A stretch of DNA of 37,923 bases from an archaeon (GTDB lineage: Archaea; Iainarchaeota; Iainarchaeia; Iainarchaeales; Iainarchaeaceae): the NCBI GenBank assembly GCA_024653905.1, contig JANLGZ010000019.1, forward strand, positions 1 through 37,923, written 5' to 3'. Of the stretch, positions 36,825 through 37,923 are shown one piece after another. Position numbers and translations under genes: made by a program. The notes beneath the pieces were generated by a model, which was given only the letters and a program-made list of their open reading frames with translations, did no database searches and was not told where the DNA came from. Within the stretch, counting starts at the first letter, position 1; every line of letters starts with the position of its first letter.

Positions 36825-37923
36825 ATGTTGCGGGATGATTTGGAGTTACAGAAACGGGAATTGGAAAAGCGGTTAGCAGAACCCTATGTTGAGCGCGATG
36901 TGAAATTCCGGAATTTGAATAGTGATTTGATAAAAGTGATTATTGGTCCGCGTCGTGCCGGAAAATCTTTTTTTGCGATTCACGAGCTGCAAAAATTGGG
37001 TTCGTTTGGATACGTGAATCTGGATGATGAACAATTGGCCAAGGTTGAGAATTTTAATGAAATTTTGGCGGTGGTGGATGAATTGTATGGTTCGCCACGT
37101 TTTTTGTTGTTGGATGAAATCCAAAATTTTCCCAAATGGGAATTGTTGGCAAACCGGCTGCAACGGCAGGGAAAAAACCTGTTTTTAACAGGCAGCAATT
37201 CAAATCTATTGAGCAAGGAACTCGCCACGCATCTGACAGGGCGACATACACTGGCACATGTTTTTCCATTTTCGTTTCGCGAGTTTCTGGAATTGGAAAA
37301 ACGGGAATTGACAACTACTGAAAAAAAGGAAAAATTATTGACATACGCGAGGCAGGGCGGATTTCCGGAACCATTAGTGAAGAAAATGGATTTTGTGGAT
37401 TACATTGCCCGCCTTTTTGATGCAGTGGTTTACAAGGACATCGTATCGCGGTATAAAATCAGGCGCATTAAAACCCTGCAAGAAACTGCGCGAATTCTGT
37501 TTGGAAACATAGCCAAAGAATTTTCATTTACTTCACTCAAAAACTCGATTCAGGGGACAAGCGTTATTACGCTCCAGCAATATGTTTCGTATTTGGAAGA
37601 AGCATACGTTTTTTTTGGAATTCCGCGTTTTTCTTTCAAAGTAAAAGAACAGGAAAGCTCCAATCGGAAAATGTACTGTTTTGACAATGGTTTTATTTTT
37701 GCCAAGGCGTTTAAAACCAGCCCGGATTGGGGTAGATTGCTTGAAAACCTGGCAGCCATTGAATTAAAAAAAGGCGAAATTGAACAAAAGCACAATGTTT
37801 ATTACTGGAAAAACCAGCAGCACGAGGAAGTGGATTTCGTAATAAAAGAAGGAACAAAAATAACAAAGCTAATTCAGGTTTGCTATGATGTTTCCAACCC
37901 TGACACAAAGAAAAGAGAGATTC
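36825..37923 (+). CDS. AAA/DUF4143 ATPase (partial, runs off the end)
   Basis: At least 366 residues, cut by the window end. Walker A is GPRRAGKS (41-48), Walker B RFLLLDEIQN (92-101), sensor FLTGSNSNLL, then PFSFREFLELE and a DUF4143 C-terminal domain ending in DFVIKEG...LIQVCYD, with a nuclease-like PD-(D/E)xK fold. These ATPases are widespread in archaea and mobile; their role is not settled. Arginine is coded by CGG, CGC and CGT (seven of seven before residue 47), whereas neighbours use AGA, and GC content is higher, which suggests recent acquisition. The leaderless ATG follows a TATA box inside an inverted repeat. Confidence 0.9.
   Translation, partial: MLRDDLELQKRELEKRLAEPYVERDVKFRNLNSDLIKVIIGPRRAGKSFFAIHELQKLGSFGYVNLDDEQLAKVENFNEILAVVDELYGSPRFLLLDEIQNFPKWELLANRLQRQGKNLFLTGSNSNLLSKELATHLTGRHTLAHVFPFSFREFLELEKRELTTTEKKEKLLTYARQGGFPEPLVKKMDFVDYIARLFDAVVYKDIVSRYKIRRIKTLQETARILFGNIAKEFSFTSLKNSIQGTSVITLQQYVSYLEEAYVFFGIPRFSFKVKEQESSNRKMYCFDNGFIFAKAFKTSPDWGRLLENLAAIELKKGEIEQKHNVYYWKNQQHEEVDFVIKEGTKITKLIQVCYDVSNPDTKKREI

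Noticed and set aside
1..37923. CRISPR arrays, rRNA genes, transposases and further tRNAs
   Set aside because: Scanning both strands I saw no regularly spaced repeats, no rRNA signatures, no transposase or integrase motifs, and no T-arm other than that of tRNA-Ile(UAU).

Overview
The window is a gene-dense, AT-rich stretch of an archaeal chromosome. Archaeal markers are a group II chaperonin (thermosome), Alba, a histone-fold-like protein, Sec61-beta/SecG, deoxyhypusine synthase, a geranylgeranyl-reductase-type flavoprotein for ether lipids, an archaeal IleRS and a HerA/DUF87 ATPase carrying an intein. Small proteins, frequent 4-base gene overlaps and many hypothetical membrane proteins suit a DPANN-type lineage (for example Diapherotrites- or Woesearchaeota-like), but the phylum cannot be fixed from the sequence alone. 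Two start modes recur: leaderless starts about 22-27 bases after an A/T-rich TATA box, and starts preceded by GGAGG or GTGAT(T) Shine-Dalgarno motifs.

Layout. 1-2600: a broken YgiT-like zinc-finger gene, an HExxH protein, a small membrane protein, the peroxiredoxin Bcp and a ferredoxin. 2600-5030: a small membrane-protein gene split by an in-frame TAG, an endonuclease IV-like TIM barrel, a corrinoid adenosyltransferase, and a histone-fold-like protein with a C-terminal coiled coil. 5030-8730: a COG2112-type kinase, a lipoprotein and a secreted coiled-coil protein in one minus-strand unit, a membrane-anchored winged-helix protein, a HEAT-repeat protein and a small membrane protein. 8730-16580: thermosome, P-loop kinase, RPA-like OB protein, tRNA-Ile(UAU) with a structured leader directly before ileS, deoxyhypusine synthase, two unknowns and SecG. 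16717-22996: a membrane-anchored amidotransferase-like protein, Alba, a KH protein, a winged-helix regulator with phased TCATGA sites, the intein-split HerA-like ATPase, a GT-C-like membrane protein and a membrane winged-helix regulator.

23113-31961 is the most interesting part: about a dozen cysteine-rich, mostly membrane-attached proteins ending with a Cu(I)-type P1B ATPase (CopA). It includes a DUF411/CopG-like lipoprotein, a DUF411-like domain fused to a CcdA/DsbD membrane domain, a rhodanese fused to a CCG...CxH domain, a second CCG...CxH protein, a CPxC membrane protein, small Cys/His-rich proteins, and a divergent PadR-TRASH fusion regulator. A 12-codon Gly/Cys peptide followed by a terminator-like hairpin precedes copA. 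Seven proteins of the cluster end in cysteine-bearing tails, two of them with the identical PDMVGGC. I infer a membrane-surface copper and thiol handling system that passes metal or electrons between anchored Cys proteins and exports copper through CopA.

32095-37923: a 26-residue acidic peptide, a small basic protein, RdgB/HAM1, a PPC/DUF296-like protein, a PQ-loop-like membrane protein, the geranylgeranyl reductase, a ribbon-helix-helix/RelE toxin-antitoxin pair, a GNAT-like protein, a hairpin-rich 430-base non-coding stretch, and the start of an AAA/DUF4143 ATPase whose arginine codons differ sharply from the rest of the window and which runs off the end.
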